Below are positions 21,725 through 22,251 of a stretch of 22,251 bases of DNA, piece after piece. The DNA comes from CAYJFX01 sp964370315 (lineage in GTDB: Bacteria; Spirochaetota; Spirochaetia; Treponematales; Treponemataceae), in assembly GCA_964370315.1 (NCBI GenBank), contig CAYJIS010000034.1, positions 1-22,251 of the forward strand. The letters run 5' to 3'. The notes beneath the pieces are model-generated. The model did no database searches and was not told the DNA's origin. It was given only the letters and a program-made list of their open reading frames with translations. Each line of letters begins with the position of its first letter. Positions within the stretch are counted from its first letter, which is position 1. A program made the translations under genes and the position numbers.

Positions 21725-22251
21725 TTATAGCCAGTATCTTGCTCCAATACTAAAGCCTAAGTCCATAGTGTTAAACACATTAAAAGGTATGTCTTGACCT
21801 AATGGTAATCCAAGGAGTGATAATGTTGAAAAATTATCGTTAGTCCAAAAACCAATTACATTTAAGCCGACAGCCAACTCTGTAAATAATTCCCATTCTT
21901 CCCAACCTGGACTGTCAATAAACCATGAAACACCAACAGGCATGCGTATACCTAAATCTAATTTAAAATCGTGCCCTAGTAGAAGTCCGACATCGACTCC
22001 AGGTCCTAAATAAAAATATGCATCAGCTAAGCTTACTCTGCCAAGATACTCTTGAATCATCCAATAATCACCTGTTACATTAAGACCAAAGTTACCACTA
22101 GAATAACCAAGTCCTGCACCAAACATTATTGGAAGGCTCTCTGTTTTGCCTGTGAATGATAAACCACTTAGGGTTCCTCCACCAATACTTGCACCGACAG
22201 CATCTCCAGTTGAATACTGGGCATGTGCTAAAGTAGGAGTAAGTGTTAGGA
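21725..22251 (-). CDS. Small outer-membrane beta-barrel protein (5' partial)
   Basis: The frame stays open from the methionine at 22126 to the window edge, so 175 residues are visible and only the N-terminal start is missing. The first visible residues LTLTPTLAHA followed by QYSTGDAV are the end of a signal peptide with an AHA/Q cleavage site. The mature protein shows alternating hydrophobic and polar residues with glycine and aromatic girdles (SIGGGTLSGLSF, PIMFGAGLGYSSGNFGLNVTGDYWMI, AYFYLGPGVDVGLLLGHDFKLDLGIRMPVGVSWF), typical of an eight-stranded outer-membrane barrel. It ends in ARYWL, near-aromatic as in barrel signals though not a terminal Phe. Function is unknown. It is monocistronic at its 3' end, closed by a clear terminator. 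Confidence 0.8.
   Translation of the reverse strand, partial: LTLTPTLAHAQYSTGDAVGASIGGGTLSGLSFTGKTESLPIMFGAGLGYSSGNFGLNVTGDYWMIQEYLGRVSLADAYFYLGPGVDVGLLLGHDFKLDLGIRMPVGVSWFIDSPGWEEWELFTELAVGLNVIGFWTNDNFSTLSLLGLPLGQDIPFNVFNTMDLGFSIGARYWL

Overview
The window is low-GC bacterial chromosome from what looks like a spirochaete, most likely Treponema or a close host-associated relative. The evidence is family content, not a marker gene: a PUR-domain (DUF3276/BpuR-like) protein, an archaeal-type cytidylate kinase next to a MutY without iron-sulphur cysteines, a DUF6062 CxxC protein, a long ankyrin-repeat lipoprotein and a small outer-membrane beta-barrel. There is no rRNA or tRNA, and I found no CRISPR array, insertion sequence, phage gene or recognisable defence system.

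Left part (1-9337), housekeeping genes. The end of an unidentified gene (to 191) is followed by a cmk-mutY pair (359-1773) and a probable four-gene run: DUF6062 protein, phosphoribosyltransferase, secreted beta-helix protein and RNase HII (1877-5873). On the other strand lie a PUR-domain protein and a phosphohexomutase (5874-8154). A TatD nuclease (8209-9078) diverges from the mutase and converges on a small unknown gene (9080-9337). Five of these genes (cmk, DUF6062, the mutase, tatD and the 85-aa gene) have a promoter-like -10 hexamer only 5-6 nt before the start codon and no Shine-Dalgarno sequence, so they are predicted to be leaderless or nearly so. A perfect 38-bp palindrome at 1827-1864 resembles a dispersed REP-like element and supplies the -35 box of the DUF6062 gene.

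Middle part (9502-14566). An ankyrin-repeat lipoprotein (26 units, largely arranged in three-unit super-repeats of about 98 residues) ends at a strong bidirectional terminator. It diverges from an aldose 1-epimerase gene, which converges on a LacI-family repressor.

Sugar locus (12460-19760). The repressor is divergent from a transport and oxidation operon: a lipoprotein sugar-binding protein, a double-domain ABC ATPase and a permease of the ribose/galactose/inositol class, then an unrecognised 142-aa protein that overlaps a Gfo/Idh/MocA dehydrogenase by one base. A consensus promoter with a LacI-type operator in its spacer precedes the binding-protein gene, and a long hairpin separates that gene from the ATPase gene. 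The likely role is inducible uptake and oxidation of a monosaccharide or cyclitol. No sugar kinase is present and the substrate cannot be read from the sequence.

Right part (19789-22251). On the minus strand, an iron-dependent alcohol/aldehyde dehydrogenase (YqhD/BdhA type) and an NQO-like flavodoxin-fold reductase form a tightly coupled pair. An outer-membrane beta-barrel protein with its own terminator runs off the right edge, with only the first part of its signal peptide missing.
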